From assembly GCF_025506355.1 (NCBI RefSeq), contig NZ_JANZYP010000067.1, positions 2,847 through 58,340 of the forward strand: 55,494 bases of DNA, written 5' to 3'. A program made the translations under genes and the position numbers. Positions 35,271 to 44,248 of this stretch are shown piece after piece; the stretch's first letter is position 1; each line of letters opens with the position of its first letter. The notes under the pieces are model-generated. The model saw only the letters and a program-made list of their open reading frames with translations. It had not been told where the DNA came from and ran no database searches. The stretch comes from Sphaerisporangium corydalis (GTDB lineage: Bacteria; Actinomycetota; Actinomycetes; Streptosporangiales; Streptosporangiaceae).

Positions 35271-35940
35271 GTAACGGCACGTCCGTCGCCGTGCCGTCGA
35301 CCGCCAGCCCCTCGGAGGTCGTGCGCACCTTCTGGATCTTGATGTTGAGCGGCAGGTTCTTGATGGGGACGTTGAAGCTCATCAGCCTGCTGGCGTCGGG
35401 CACCTTGATGCCGTTGACGTTCTCCGGCGTCAGCCGCACGCCGCCCGCGACGACCTCGATCTTCAGCTTCGCGGTGACCGGGATGGTGATCCCGGCGACG
35501 GTGAGCTTGCCGGTGACGTTGAGCGTGTCGTCGCCGTTGCCCTCGACGCGCAGGCCGCGCGGGGCGCGGGCGTCCAGGGTCTCCTTGGAGATCACGACGG
35601 TGCCGGTGACCTTCTCGGCGACGATGCTCGCCTTGGCGGAGTCCTGGATCAGGTCCATGAGGGGGGCGTTGACGCCGTGCAGGACGGCGTCGATGCGCGA
35701 GATCTTCGCGCCGTCGGGGGTCGTCATCGCGCCCATCGCCACACTGATCTCCTCGTACCGGCCGGCGATCGCCTGGGTGAGGAAGGGAATGCCGCGTACT
35801 TCGACCTTGGGCGGGGTGGCCAGGTCGTACTTGGCCGCCACCTGGCGGGCGACCTCGCTCTGCACGCCGCTCACCGCGACGCGGTCGACGACGGCCAGGA
35901 TGACGCCCAGCAGGATCAGGAACACGATCAGCTTGCGCAT
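35263..35940 (-). CDS. LmeA-like DUF2993 phospholipid-binding protein
   Basis: A 225-aa exported lipid-binding protein. An N-terminal uncleaved signal or anchor (KLIVFLILLGVILAVVDRVA) is followed by a DUF2993 domain with VEVRGIPFLTQAIAGRYEEI and VNGIKVPDASRLMSFNVPI. In mycobacteria LmeA (Rv0817c) supports lipomannan/lipoarabinomannan mannan elongation and binds phosphatidylinositol lipids. Synteny with ThiX supports the same family here, though this host may make different lipoglycans. AAGGAG precedes the ATG by 4 nt. Confidence 0.88.
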   Translation of the reverse strand: MRKLIVFLILLGVILAVVDRVAVSGVQSEVARQVAAKYDLATPPKVEVRGIPFLTQAIAGRYEEISVAMGAMTTPDGAKISRIDAVLHGVNAPLMDLIQDSAKASIVAEKVTGTVVISKETLDARAPRGLRVEGNGDDTLNVTGKLTVAGITIPVTAKLKIEVVAGGVRLTPENVNGIKVPDASRLMSFNVPIKNLPLNIKIQKVRTTSEGLAVDGTATDVPLRD

Positions 35941-36084
35941 CCGACTCCTTAGGGAGGCTCACCCCTGTGAATGAGAGTATCCGCCCTCCTACTCCCCTGG
36001 GGGTCATCCACAAAACACCTATCAACCAGGGCAATTCACCAAGAATGACCATCAACCCGGGCAGGTCCCAACGAGTCCGTACGA

Positions 36085-36342
36085 TCAGCCGCCGGCGAAG
36101 GGAGGAAGCACCTCCACGGTGGCCCCTTCCGGCAGTTCCACCGCGTGGGGATCGCGCGTGCCCGCCGGATGGCCATCCACGAGGAAGGACGATCGTCCGA
36201 GAACGCGTACTAGGTCTGGATTTTCATGTTTTAGTGTGATTTGCGCCACCAGGTCACCTAACGTGACGGCGTCGAACGCCTCCTCGGCCACCCCCGTGGC
36301 CTCCTTGGCCGCCGCCCAGTAGCGCACCATACCCCTTGCCAT
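36085..36342 (-). CDS. MoaD/ThiS-family sulfur carrier protein
   Basis: An 85-aa ubiquitin-like sulfur carrier that ends in the diagnostic Gly-Gly (LPPFAGG), thiocarboxylated by a MoeB/ThiF-type enzyme. The ATG at 36342 is preceded by GGAGG at 6 nt; a longer reading to 36390 lacks a site. VRYWAAAKEATGV is typical of MoaD, suggesting molybdopterin synthase small subunit, but no other molybdenum-cofactor gene is nearby. Flanking non-coding stretches 35941-36084 and 36343-36602 show no further gene. Confidence 0.88.
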   Translation of the reverse strand: MARGMVRYWAAAKEATGVAEEAFDAVTLGDLVAQITLKHENPDLVRVLGRSSFLVDGHPAGTRDPHAVELPEGATVEVLPPFAGG

Positions 36343-36477
36343 CAGCCACCTCCGTCGTCTAAGCATGAGTACCGCACAAGTGTCAATCACTCACCGCAAG
36401 GGAATGGTTACGGTTATTTCCCGCGTGATGGACCGTTCACCGGGCCGACGCACTATGGACGCGCCTTTCCTGTGGGC

Positions 36478-36523
36478 TATCCTCACGTACTGACGGGACC
36501 TGGGCGACGTAGCCCCCGGGTCC
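36478..36523 (+). promoter_or_regulatory. native glnR upstream element: -10-like box and hairpin
   Basis: TATCCT (36478-36483) is followed by a stem in which GGACC and GGGC pair with GCCC and GGTCC (36495-36523), then TTTACG. It lies upstream of the duplication start, so only copy 1 of glnR has it. Confidence 0.4.
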
Positions 36524-36634
36524 TTTACGTGTTTGTACGGCTGGCGCCGTCACAACGCGGGGAGGAGGCGGATGCGGTGCGTGAGCGAAGCCGTATCCTC
36601 CCGCCCCGGGTCAGCCTCTTGATTAGGAGGTGCT

Positions 36635-37354
36635 GTGAGTAACCTGCTCCTGCTCACCAACGCTCTGGAACCCTCGGCGGAGGTGCTGCCCGCCCTCGGG
36701 TTGCTTCTCCACTCGGTCCGGGTCGCCCCCGCGGAGGCGTCGGCACTGATCGACGCACCACCCGCCGACGCTGTGCTGGTGGACGCGCGGAGGGAGCTGG
36801 TGCACGCCAAGAGCCTCTCCCGTCTCCTTCGTACTACCGGCATCGACTGCCCGCTCATGGTGATCGTCACCGAGGGCGGCCTGGCCGCGATGACCGCCGA
36901 GTGGGGGGCCGACGACGTCCTCCTCGACACGGCGGGACCGGCGGAGGTCGAGGCCCGGCTCCGGCTGGCCGTCGGCAGGCTGTCGATCGCCGCCACCGAA
37001 GAGGTGCCGGACGAGATCCGCAGCGGCGACCTGTCGATCGACGAGGCCACCTACACCGCCCGGCTCCGCACCCGGGCGCTCGACCTGACGTTCAAGGAGT
37101 TCGAGCTCCTGAAGTACCTCGCGCAGCACCCCGGCCGGGTCTTCACCCGCGCCCAGCTGCTGCAGGAGGTATGGGGATACGACTACTTCGGTGGCACCCG
37201 CACCGTCGACGTCCACGTGCGGCGCCTGCGCGCCAAGCTGGGCGCCGAGTACGAGTCCCTGATCGGCACCGTGCGCAACGTTGGGTACCGCTTCGTACCC
37301 GACCGCGGCGGCGAGCAGATCGAGGACCGCGAGCCCGCTCCCGCCCGCCGATAG
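36635..37354 (+). CDS. glnR: GlnR nitrogen response regulator (copy 1)
   Basis: A 239-aa OmpR-family regulator that controls nitrogen assimilation genes (glnA, amtB, nirB and others) in actinomycetes. An atypical receiver domain (residues 1-115, [20 protein letters not shown], then [20 protein letters not shown]) lacks the normal phosphorylation pocket. The winged helix follows ([38 protein letters not shown]). It is very close to S. coelicolor GlnR as I remember it. The GTG at 36635 has AGGAGG 4 nt upstream. Copy 1 keeps its native upstream region. Confidence 0.96.
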   Translation: MSNLLLLTNALEPSAEVLPALGLLLHSVRVAPAEASALIDAPPADAVLVDARRELVHAKSLSRLLRTTGIDCPLMVIVTEGGLAAMTAEWGADDVLLDTAGPAEVEARLRLAVGRLSIAATEEVPDEIRSGDLSIDEATYTARLRTRALDLTFKEFELLKYLAQHPGRVFTRAQLLQEVWGYDYFGGTRTVDVHVRRLRAKLGAEYESLIGTVRNVGYRFVPDRGGEQIEDREPAPARR

Positions 37355-37408
37355 ACACCGTGAACGCGTGACCTGGACGCTGTGAACGCTTGACGCCGTG
37401 AACGCGTG

Positions 37409-37441
37409 ACGCCCGGCGCCGTCCTCGACGACGCCGGGCGT
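37409..37441. terminator. bidirectional terminator glnR / 5'-nucleotidase (copy 1)
   Basis: ACGCCCGGCG and CGCCGGGCGT form a perfect 10-bp stem followed by TTT. Just before it lie three short GTGAACGCxTGAC repeats (37360-37410). Confidence 0.85.
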
Positions 37442-37486
37442 TTCGCTGCCGGGTGATCCCCGGTGACCGCGCTCGCGGTCCCGGGG

Positions 37487-39199
37487 CTAGCCGGTGACCG
37501 TGATGCGGTTGATCGCCGGCGGGGCGATCGGCGAGTGCGCCCCGAAGTAGGCGACGAACGCGTCGATGTCCAGCGGGCCGCTCCACAGGCCCGTGCCCTC
37601 GCGGAAGACGGTGAAACCGTCACCGCCGCCGACCAGGAAGTTGTTGGCCGCGACCCGGATCTCCTGTGCGTCGGTGACCGGCGTCCCGTTGATCTTGATG
37701 TCCGAGATCCGCGAGCCGATCGGCTGCGAGAGGTTCATCGAGTAGGTCAGCGACGCGGACGGCTGCAGGATGCGCACCAGCGCGCCGCCGTTCTGCCACT
37801 GCTGCTCCAGGAGCGCGTCGAGCCTGGCCCCGGTCAGCGTCACGACCTGCATGAGGTTGTTGAACGGCTGCACGGTGAAGGCCTCGCCGTAGGTGACGAC
37901 GCCGTTGCCCTCCGACCCGCTCTGCGCGTACGTCAGGTCGGCGCGGACCCCGCCCGGGTTCATCAGCGCGATCTCGGCGTTTCCGCCGGTCCTGGTGCCT
38001 TCGAGCTGCGCGTCGGCGATCAGGTCACCGAGTGCGGTCTCCCCCGACGGCCCCGCGGCCCTGCCGATGTCGGCGGTGATGGAGCCGATGGCCTTGTTGG
38101 CGACCGTGGCGACCCGGTCCTTCCAGGTCTGGACGAACTGCGTGATCTCCGGGTCGGGGGTGACGTCCCGGGTGACAACGTGGTTGTCGGCCGCGACCGA
38201 GGACCGGACGACCTCGCCGGTCTTCTTGTCCACCTTGAAGTCGACCGTCGTCAGCACGCGGCCGAACGAGGAACCCTGGGTGTAGAACCGGTCCTGGCCG
38301 GCCGGGTCCTGGGTCTTGCAGATGTAGGCCTGGTGGGAGTGGCCCATGACGACCAGGTCGACGTCCGCGCTGAGGCCCTGGGCGATCCGGGTGCCCGCGC
38401 CCGGGGTGACCGGGCAGGCGTCCGGGCTCTGGTTCGGGGCGATCTGGTCACCCTCGTGGACCATGGCCACGATGGCCTTCACCCCGGCCAGCCGCAGGAG
38501 CCGCGCCGCGCGGTTGCCCGCCTCGACCTCCTCGGTGAACTTCAGGCCCGCGATGCCGGAGGCGGTGACGATCGACGGCGTGGTCTGCGTGACCAGGCCG
38601 ATGAAGCCGACCTTGACCCCGTTGACCACCTTGACGGCGACCGGCGGCAGCACGTAGTGGTCGTTGTTCTCCTTGAGCACGTTGGCCGCGAGGTACTCGT
38701 ACTTCGCGCCACGCCACCGGCCGGCCGGGGAACAGCCGTCGACGGGGTGGCAGCCGCCGTTCTGGATGCGCTTGAGCTCGCTGATGCCCTCGTCGAACTC
38801 GTGGTTGCCGACCGAGGACACCTTCAGGCCGAGCTTGCCCAGCAGCTCGACGGTCGGCTCGTCGTGGTAAGCGGCGGAGATCAGCGGCGAGGCGCCGATC
38901 AGGTCACCGGCGGCCACGACGACGCTGTCCCGGTTGACCAGGGACTTGAGGTGGGTCGCCAGGTAGGCGGCGCCGCCCGCAGGCACCGACACCCCGCTCT
39001 CGTCGACGATCGCGCCGCCGGAGCCGGTCGGGGGCTCCAGGTTGCCGTGGAAGTCGTTGATGGACACCAGCCGTACGGGCACCGTCTGGGGAGGCTTGGG
39101 GGGTTTCGGGTGCGCCGACGCGGTACCGGCGGTGAAAGCGAGACCGGTCGCCGCGACGATTCCGGCGACCGCGATCCGCATGAACGATCGAGAGGTCAT
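37487..39199 (-). CDS. secreted bifunctional metallophosphatase/5'-nucleotidase (copy 1)
   Basis: A 570-aa exported enzyme that dephosphorylates nucleotides (and possibly nucleotide sugars) outside the cell to scavenge phosphate and nucleosides. The signal peptide is cut after GLAFTAGTASA. The metallophosphoesterase domain has INDFHGN, VVAAGDLIGAS, VGNHEFDEG and the histidine motif GHSHQAY. The C-terminal 5'-nucleotidase domain has GGVRADLTY and NFLVGGGDGFTVF for substrate stacking. It is convergent with glnR and divergent from mshD. A -10-like TATGCT lies upstream. Linkage to Pit and DUF47 suits phosphate supply. Confidence 0.94.
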   Translation of the reverse strand: MTSRSFMRIAVAGIVAATGLAFTAGTASAHPKPPKPPQTVPVRLVSINDFHGNLEPPTGSGGAIVDESGVSVPAGGAAYLATHLKSLVNRDSVVVAAGDLIGASPLISAAYHDEPTVELLGKLGLKVSSVGNHEFDEGISELKRIQNGGCHPVDGCSPAGRWRGAKYEYLAANVLKENNDHYVLPPVAVKVVNGVKVGFIGLVTQTTPSIVTASGIAGLKFTEEVEAGNRAARLLRLAGVKAIVAMVHEGDQIAPNQSPDACPVTPGAGTRIAQGLSADVDLVVMGHSHQAYICKTQDPAGQDRFYTQGSSFGRVLTTVDFKVDKKTGEVVRSSVAADNHVVTRDVTPDPEITQFVQTWKDRVATVANKAIGSITADIGRAAGPSGETALGDLIADAQLEGTRTGGNAEIALMNPGGVRADLTYAQSGSEGNGVVTYGEAFTVQPFNNLMQVVTLTGARLDALLEQQWQNGGALVRILQPSASLTYSMNLSQPIGSRISDIKINGTPVTDAQEIRVAANNFLVGGGDGFTVFREGTGLWSGPLDIDAFVAYFGAHSPIAPPAINRITVTG

Positions 39200-39244
39200 A
39201 ACCCACGAGGTTAGAGACGGAAGCCAAGCATAAAACGACCCAGA

Positions 39245-39293
39245 GGTAACGATTTACCCCGCTAGTTAGTGGCGTTTTCTGCCAGATTAGAGT
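39245..39293 (+). promoter_or_regulatory. mshD promoter region with GGTAA/TTACC dyad (copy 1)
   Basis: GGTAA-CGAT-TTACC (39245-39258) lies between the divergent genes. TAGAGT (39288-39293) is 6 nt before the mshD ATG, a leaderless arrangement. The same element recurs at 48685-48733. Confidence 0.5.
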
Positions 39294-39299
39294 TCCAGC

Positions 39300-40223
39300 A
39301 TGAATGCCCGCGTGGACATCAGGGAACGCCTCGGCGACCAGGAGGTGGCCGACGTGGCCGCCCTGACCGCCGCGGCCGCCGAAGCCGACTCCATCAGCCC
39401 GCTCAACGAGCAGGTGATGCTCCACCTGCGCCACGGAGGCGGCGACGGGACCAAGGCCCTGTTGCTCTACCAGGATGACACGCTGGCGGGCTTCGCGCAC
39501 GTCGGGGCGGACGGCGAGGAGGGGCCGAGCGGCGAGCTGGTCGTCCACCCGGGCCACCGGGGCCAGGGCCTCGGCCGCCTGCTCGCCGAGGCGGCGCTCG
39601 CCGAGAGCGGCGGCCGGCTCCGTCTGTGGGCGCACGGCGACCGCCCCGAGGCGGCCCGGCTGGGCGCCGCGCTGGGCTTCACCCGGGCCCGGTCGCTCTG
39701 GCAGATGCGCCGGCCTACGGCCGACCCCCTGCCCCCCGCGAAGCTGCCCGACGGGGTGCGGCTGCGCGCGTTCGAGCCGGGCGCGGACGAGGAGGCGTGG
39801 CTCGCCGTGAACGCCCGTGCGTTCGCCCACCACCCTGAGCAGGGCTCATGGACCATGGACGACCTCACGCTGCGCGAGCGGGAGCCGTGGTTCGACCCCT
39901 CCGGCTTCTTCCTCGCCGTGCGCGAGACCGCCGGGGAGGGGGCCCGGCTCGCGGGCTTCCACTGGACCAAGGTGCACGCCGACGGCGGCCCCGAGCTGTC
40001 CCACGCGCCGATCGGCGAGGTGTACGTCGTGGGGGTCGACCCCTCCGAGCAGGGCACCGGCCTCGGCCGGGCGCTCACACTGGCCGGCCTGGACCACCTG
40101 CGGTCCGCCGGCCTGGACCAGGTGATGCTGTACGTCGACGAGGACAATCCCTCGGCCATCCATCTTTACCAATCTTTCGGCTTCACCAGGTGGAAGGTCG
40201 ATGTGATGTATCGGCACGGCTAA
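39300..40223 (+). CDS. mshD: mycothiol synthase MshD (copy 1)
   Basis: A 307-aa acetyltransferase that catalyses the last step of mycothiol synthesis, acetylating Cys-GlcN-Ins with acetyl-CoA. Two tandem GNAT domains are visible. The N-terminal one has VVHPGHRGQGLGRLL (CoA loop, about residues 80-95). The C-terminal one has VVGVDPSEQGTGLGRALTLA and VDEDNPSAIHLYQSFGF. It matches MshD (Rv0819), which also neighbours a glnR-like gene. It supplies, with mshA, two of the pathway genes in this window. Confidence 0.96.
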   Translation: MNARVDIRERLGDQEVADVAALTAAAAEADSISPLNEQVMLHLRHGGGDGTKALLLYQDDTLAGFAHVGADGEEGPSGELVVHPGHRGQGLGRLLAEAALAESGGRLRLWAHGDRPEAARLGAALGFTRARSLWQMRRPTADPLPPAKLPDGVRLRAFEPGADEEAWLAVNARAFAHHPEQGSWTMDDLTLREREPWFDPSGFFLAVRETAGEGARLAGFHWTKVHADGGPELSHAPIGEVYVVGVDPSEQGTGLGRALTLAGLDHLRSAGLDQVMLYVDEDNPSAIHLYQSFGFTRWKVDVMYRHG

Positions 40224-40229
40224 TAGGTA

Positions 40230-40241
40230 TGTCAATTGACA
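40230..40241. promoter_or_regulatory. perfect 12-bp palindrome upstream of Crp-STAND regulator (copy 1)
   Basis: TGTCAATTGACA is perfectly palindromic and its right half is a consensus TTGACA -35. It lies 90 nt before the start of a Crp-family protein and may be its own operator. Confidence 0.5.
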
Positions 40242-40331
40242 CATCCCACCCTTAAGCGAACAGTCACGCTGTAAGCGCGCGCACACCCCAGCGCGTGCCG
40301 CCCCGCGCCGACAAGCACAGCGAGGCACAAC

Positions 40332-43300
40332 GTGACCAACCTCCACCCCGGGGGACCAGGAACGTTCTGGTCCCTGCTCGGCCAGATCGAACGCGAATCC
40401 CTGCACGCCATCGGATGGGTCCGCGAGTTCGCCCCCCGCGAGACCCTCGGCGACAGGGACGCCCTGCCCGGCAGCGTCACCGTCCTGCTCGACGGCTACG
40501 CCAAAGAGGTGTACGGCACCGCCGCCGGCGACGAGTCGCTCATCGAGATCTTCGGGCCAGGGCACCTGGAAGGGGAACTCGCCCTGTGGGACTGGCCCTA
40601 CCGGGGACGCATCGAGACCCTGACCGCCGTGCGGGCCTTACAGGTGCCCAAGGACCGGTTCGTCAACTTCCTCGCCGAGGAGCTGTCCGCCGGCGCCGCC
40701 CTGATGAAGGGCCTCGGCCACCGCCGCGTCCTCGTGGCCCGCCGCCGCGCCCCCGGCCCCGGCGTACGCGCGCCCGCCCGCATCGCGCTGCACCTGATCG
40801 AGCTGGCTCTGCGCTTCGGCCGCCCGTCCGGCACGGGCGTGACGATCGGGCCGCCGCTCACCCAGACCGACCTGGCGAGCTTCGCCGGCGTCGACCGGGT
40901 CGCGGTCGCGCGCGCCTTCCACGTATGGCGGCCCAAAGGCCCTCACGCCACCTGCGCCCACGCGCACGCCGACCTCCTCGAACAGCGCGGCACCACGATC
41001 ACGGTGAAGGACATGGACGCCCTGCGCGCCGCCGCAGGGCCCTGGGCCGCTGAATGGGACCCGGCGCCGTTCACCCCGAGCGGCACCCCCGGCAGGGCCG
41101 CGGGCAAACGGCAGGTCCCCGCGATCAGGATCCCCGCCACCGGCACCGGCGCCGCCCAGCTCCCCCCGGTCGTCCCGTGCTTCACCGGCAGGAAGGCCGC
41201 GCTCCAGGACCTCAACGCCCTGGCCTCGGCCGCCGACCGCCCGCGCGCAGTGATCGTCGAGGGCATGGCCGGGGTCGGCAAGTCCGCCCTGGCCACCTAC
41301 TGGGGCCACTCGGTGAAGGACGAGCACTTCAGCGGCGGCCAGCTCTACCTCGACCTGCGCGGCGTGCGCAACCGGTCCCTCACCGTCGCCGAGGCCGTCG
41401 GGCAGCTCCTGCGCGGCCTCGGCGTCAGCGGGCACCAGATGCCCGTGGACGAGAGCGACCTCGTGGCCGCCTACCAGCGCAGGCTCGCTGACCGCCGCCT
41501 GTTGATCGTCGTCGAGAACGCGGGCGAGAGCCCCGACCTCATCCGGGCCCTGATGCCGCCGTCCAACCGCTGTCTCCTGCTGGTCACCACCCAGGCCAGG
41601 CTCGCGGGACGTCCCGGCCTCACCCCGGCCGACGGCGTCGAACCGCTGCCCCTGGACGTCATGGCGGAGGAGGAGGCCGTCCAGCTCATGGCCGCCGTAC
41701 TCGGGCCCGGCGACTCCCGGGTCCGCGAGAACCCCTCCGACGCCACCCGGCTCGTACGGCAGTGCTCCATGCTGCCGCTGGCGCTGAGGATCACCGCGGC
41801 CAAACTGGTGGAGAACCCGGCCGAGCAGATCGCTGACACGGTCCGCGAGCTGGACGGGCAGGACCGGCTGTCCAAACTGGCCCAGGAGGACGAGCCCCGC
41901 GCGGCGGTGCGGCCCGCGTTCGAGGTGTCCTACCGCGCGCTGCCGCCCGGGCTGCGGCGCGCCTTCCGGTACCTCGGGCTGATGACCGGCCCGGATCTCG
42001 GCGTCGAGTCCTGCGCGGCGCTGCTGGACGAGACGGTCCCCGCCACTCTGCGCCACCTGCGTGCCCTCGACCGCCTGCACCTGGTCGCGGCCGTGGGTGG
42101 TGTCGGGTCGGGGGACGGTGTCGGGTCGGGGGACGATTCGGACAATGGGCGTTCTCCGGACGGCAAGGCGGAGCGCTTCATGGTGCACGACCTGCTCGCG
42201 GTCTTCGCCAGGGAGCGCATGCTGCTGGAGGACGGCGAGGCCGACCGCACCGGAGCCGTACGGCGCCTGCTGACCCACTACCTGGCCACCGCCATGCGGG
42301 CCGGCGACGCCCTCGGACGCAACCGGCGCCTCCTGCACGCCCGCGCCGTACCCCCGCCGTCCACCTCCGGCGCCGACCGCGAACGGCACCTGACCTGGTT
42401 CGAGAGCGAGCGCCGCAACCTGGTCGCCACCGCCCACCAGGCCGCCAGGCACGGCCTGCACTCCTACGCATTCAACCTCGCCGACGCGGTGTACGACTTC
42501 ATGACCTCACGCGGCTACGTCAGGGACGTCATCGACGTGCACAAGGCCGGGCTGGCGTCCGCGCAGGCGGTGGACGAATGGCCCGCCACCGCCCAGATGC
42601 TGCACCACCTCGCCATCGCCCACCGCAGCATCGGCCAGAACGTCAAGGCGCTCAGCTACGGCGAGGACGCCCGGTGGGGCTTCAAACGGCTCGGCGACAG
42701 CCTCGGCGAGGCCAACGCCCTGGACAACCTGGCCGACGTCCGCGGAGTCCTCGGCCGCTACCGGCTCGCGATCGAGCACTCCGAGGAGTCCCTGCGCCTG
42801 CACCGCCTGGCCGGCAACAGGGCGGGCGAGGCCGAGGCGCTGGACACGATCTCGCAGAACCTGCGCCGGCTCGGCGAGTACGTCAGCGCCGAGGACCACG
42901 CCCTGCGTGCGCTGAGCATCCGCCGGGCGATCAAGGACGGCGCCGGCGAGGCCGAGACCCTGCTCAACCTGGCCCGCCTGCACTACTTCTGGGGCGACCC
43001 GAAAAAGGCCGTCATGCGAGGGCTGGAGGCACTGTCCCTGCGCATCGACCTGGCCGGGCCCGCCGGGCTCGCCGACGAGCCCCAGTCCGCCGACCCGTAC
43101 CGCGAGCTGGCCCGCATTCACCGCCAGCTCGGGCTGCGTGGCCTGGCCCGCCGCGACGCCGAGCAGGCGCTGCGCGTCTCCCGGGCCAGCGGCGACCGGC
43201 ACGGCGAAGGCGAGACCCTCACCATCCTCGGCAAGCTGCTGCGCGACGACGGCGCCCACGCCGAGGCCCTGTCCCGCATCTGGCACGCCGTACGGCTCGC

Positions 43301-44192
43301 GCACGAGATCGGCCACAAGCGCGGCGAGGCCGAGGCGCGCGCGGCCATCGGCGTCGTGTACTTCAAGCTCGGCCGGTACGCCGAGTCGCGCGAGCACCTC
43401 AACCTCGCCCTGGAGATCCGCAGGGAGATCGCCGACCGGGCCGGCGAGGCCCAGGACCTGGAGAACCTCTCCCGGACCATGCGGCGTCTCGCCCGCTACG
43501 AGGACGCGCTCCAGCACGGCCTGGAGGCGCTCAAGCTCTGGCGGGAGCTCGACGTCCCGACGGGCGAGGCCCGCACCCTCGGCGGGCTCGCCCGCACGTA
43601 CGCCCGGCTGGGGCTCCAGCGGGACGCGCTCCGCGCGGCGGAGACGTCGCTGTCCATCAGGGAACGCCACGGGGACGGCATGGGCATCGGCCTGGACACC
43701 ATGGCCCGCATTCTGCTGCGCATGGGCAGGCCCGAGCAGGCCCTCGACAAGGCCGTACAGGCCATCCGGGCCATCCGCGAGATCGGCGACCGGCAGTACG
43801 AAGGGTCCGCGATCAACAACCTGGCGCGGATCCTGCTGGCCATGGACCGCCCCGACGAGTCCGAGCGGTACGCCAGGGAGTCACTGGAGATCGTCAGGGA
43901 CGCGGGCGACCTGCGGGAACAGGCGGCGTGCCGGCACACGCTCGGGCTGATCGCGCAGCACCGCGGCGACCACGCGGGGGCGCTGCGCGACCTCGACGAG
44001 AACCTCCGCCTGCACCGCGAGACCGGCAACCACTCCGGCCAGGTGGAGGCGCTGAGGGCCCTGCGCCTGTCGCACGAGGCGGTCGGGAACGTCCGCGAGA
44101 TGCGGGAGTGCGAGCAGCGCATCCAGAACATCCAGCGATGGCTCGGCGGCTCCTTCGGCGGTCCCGTCGACGGTTCCTTCGGCGGCGCCTGA
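40332..44192 (+). CDS. Crp/Fnr-like regulator fused to NB-ARC (STAND) NTPase and TPR array (copy 1)
   Basis: A 1286-aa multidomain regulator. Residues about 15-125 form a cyclic-nucleotide-binding-like jelly roll (LIEIFGPGHLEGELALWDWP). Residues 150-225 form a Crp-type winged HTH (TQTDLASFAGVDRVAVARAF). An NB-ARC domain begins with FTGRKAAL (284-291) and P-loop GMAGVGKS (311-318), with the Walker B-like LLIVVENAGES. From about residue 700, many TPR units follow (for example EAETLLNLARLHYFWGDPKK). A (GVGSGD)2 linker repeat lies near residue 590-601. SARP-STAND-TPR proteins such as AfsR are well known; here a full Crp module replaces the SARP. GAGG precedes the GTG start. Targets are unknown. 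Confidence 0.88.
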   Translation: MTNLHPGGPGTFWSLLGQIERESLHAIGWVREFAPRETLGDRDALPGSVTVLLDGYAKEVYGTAAGDESLIEIFGPGHLEGELALWDWPYRGRIETLTAVRALQVPKDRFVNFLAEELSAGAALMKGLGHRRVLVARRRAPGPGVRAPARIALHLIELALRFGRPSGTGVTIGPPLTQTDLASFAGVDRVAVARAFHVWRPKGPHATCAHAHADLLEQRGTTITVKDMDALRAAAGPWAAEWDPAPFTPSGTPGRAAGKRQVPAIRIPATGTGAAQLPPVVPCFTGRKAALQDLNALASAADRPRAVIVEGMAGVGKSALATYWGHSVKDEHFSGGQLYLDLRGVRNRSLTVAEAVGQLLRGLGVSGHQMPVDESDLVAAYQRRLADRRLLIVVENAGESPDLIRALMPPSNRCLLLVTTQARLAGRPGLTPADGVEPLPLDVMAEEEAVQLMAAVLGPGDSRVRENPSDATRLVRQCSMLPLALRITAAKLVENPAEQIADTVRELDGQDRLSKLAQEDEPRAAVRPAFEVSYRALPPGLRRAFRYLGLMTGPDLGVESCAALLDETVPATLRHLRALDRLHLVAAVGGVGSGDGVGSGDDSDNGRSPDGKAERFMVHDLLAVFARERMLLEDGEADRTGAVRRLLTHYLATAMRAGDALGRNRRLLHARAVPPPSTSGADRERHLTWFESERRNLVATAHQAARHGLHSYAFNLADAVYDFMTSRGYVRDVIDVHKAGLASAQAVDEWPATAQMLHHLAIAHRSIGQNVKALSYGEDARWGFKRLGDSLGEANALDNLADVRGVLGRYRLAIEHSEESLRLHRLAGNRAGEAEALDTISQNLRRLGEYVSAEDHALRALSIRRAIKDGAGEAETLLNLARLHYFWGDPKKAVMRGLEALSLRIDLAGPAGLADEPQSADPYRELARIHRQLGLRGLARRDAEQALRVSRASGDRHGEGETLTILGKLLRDDGAHAEALSRIWHAVRLAHEIGHKRGEAEARAAIGVVYFKLGRYAESREHLNLALEIRREIADRAGEAQDLENLSRTMRRLARYEDALQHGLEALKLWRELDVPTGEARTLGGLARTYARLGLQRDALRAAETSLSIRERHGDGMGIGLDTMARILLRMGRPEQALDKAVQAIRAIREIGDRQYEGSAINNLARILLAMDRPDESERYARESLEIVRDAGDLREQAACRHTLGLIAQHRGDHAGALRDLDENLRLHRETGNHSGQVEALRALRLSHEAVGNVREMRECEQRIQNIQRWLGGSFGGPVDGSFGGA

Positions 44193-44200
44193 GGCTCGGT

Positions 44201-44248
44201 GGTCTCCGGCCTGGTCTCCGGCCTGGTCTCCGGCTTGGTCTCCGGCTA
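44201..44248. repeat. four 12-bp tandem repeats at the regulator/pit junction (copy 1)
   Basis: GGTCTCCGGCCT-type units at 44201, 44213, 44225 and 44237; the last includes the pit stop codon. Confidence 0.9.

Noticed and set aside
40332..44192. AfsR/SARP family regulator
   Set aside because: NB-ARC and TPR fit, but the N terminus is a cyclic-nucleotide-like domain plus Crp HTH, not an OmpR-type SARP with BTAD.
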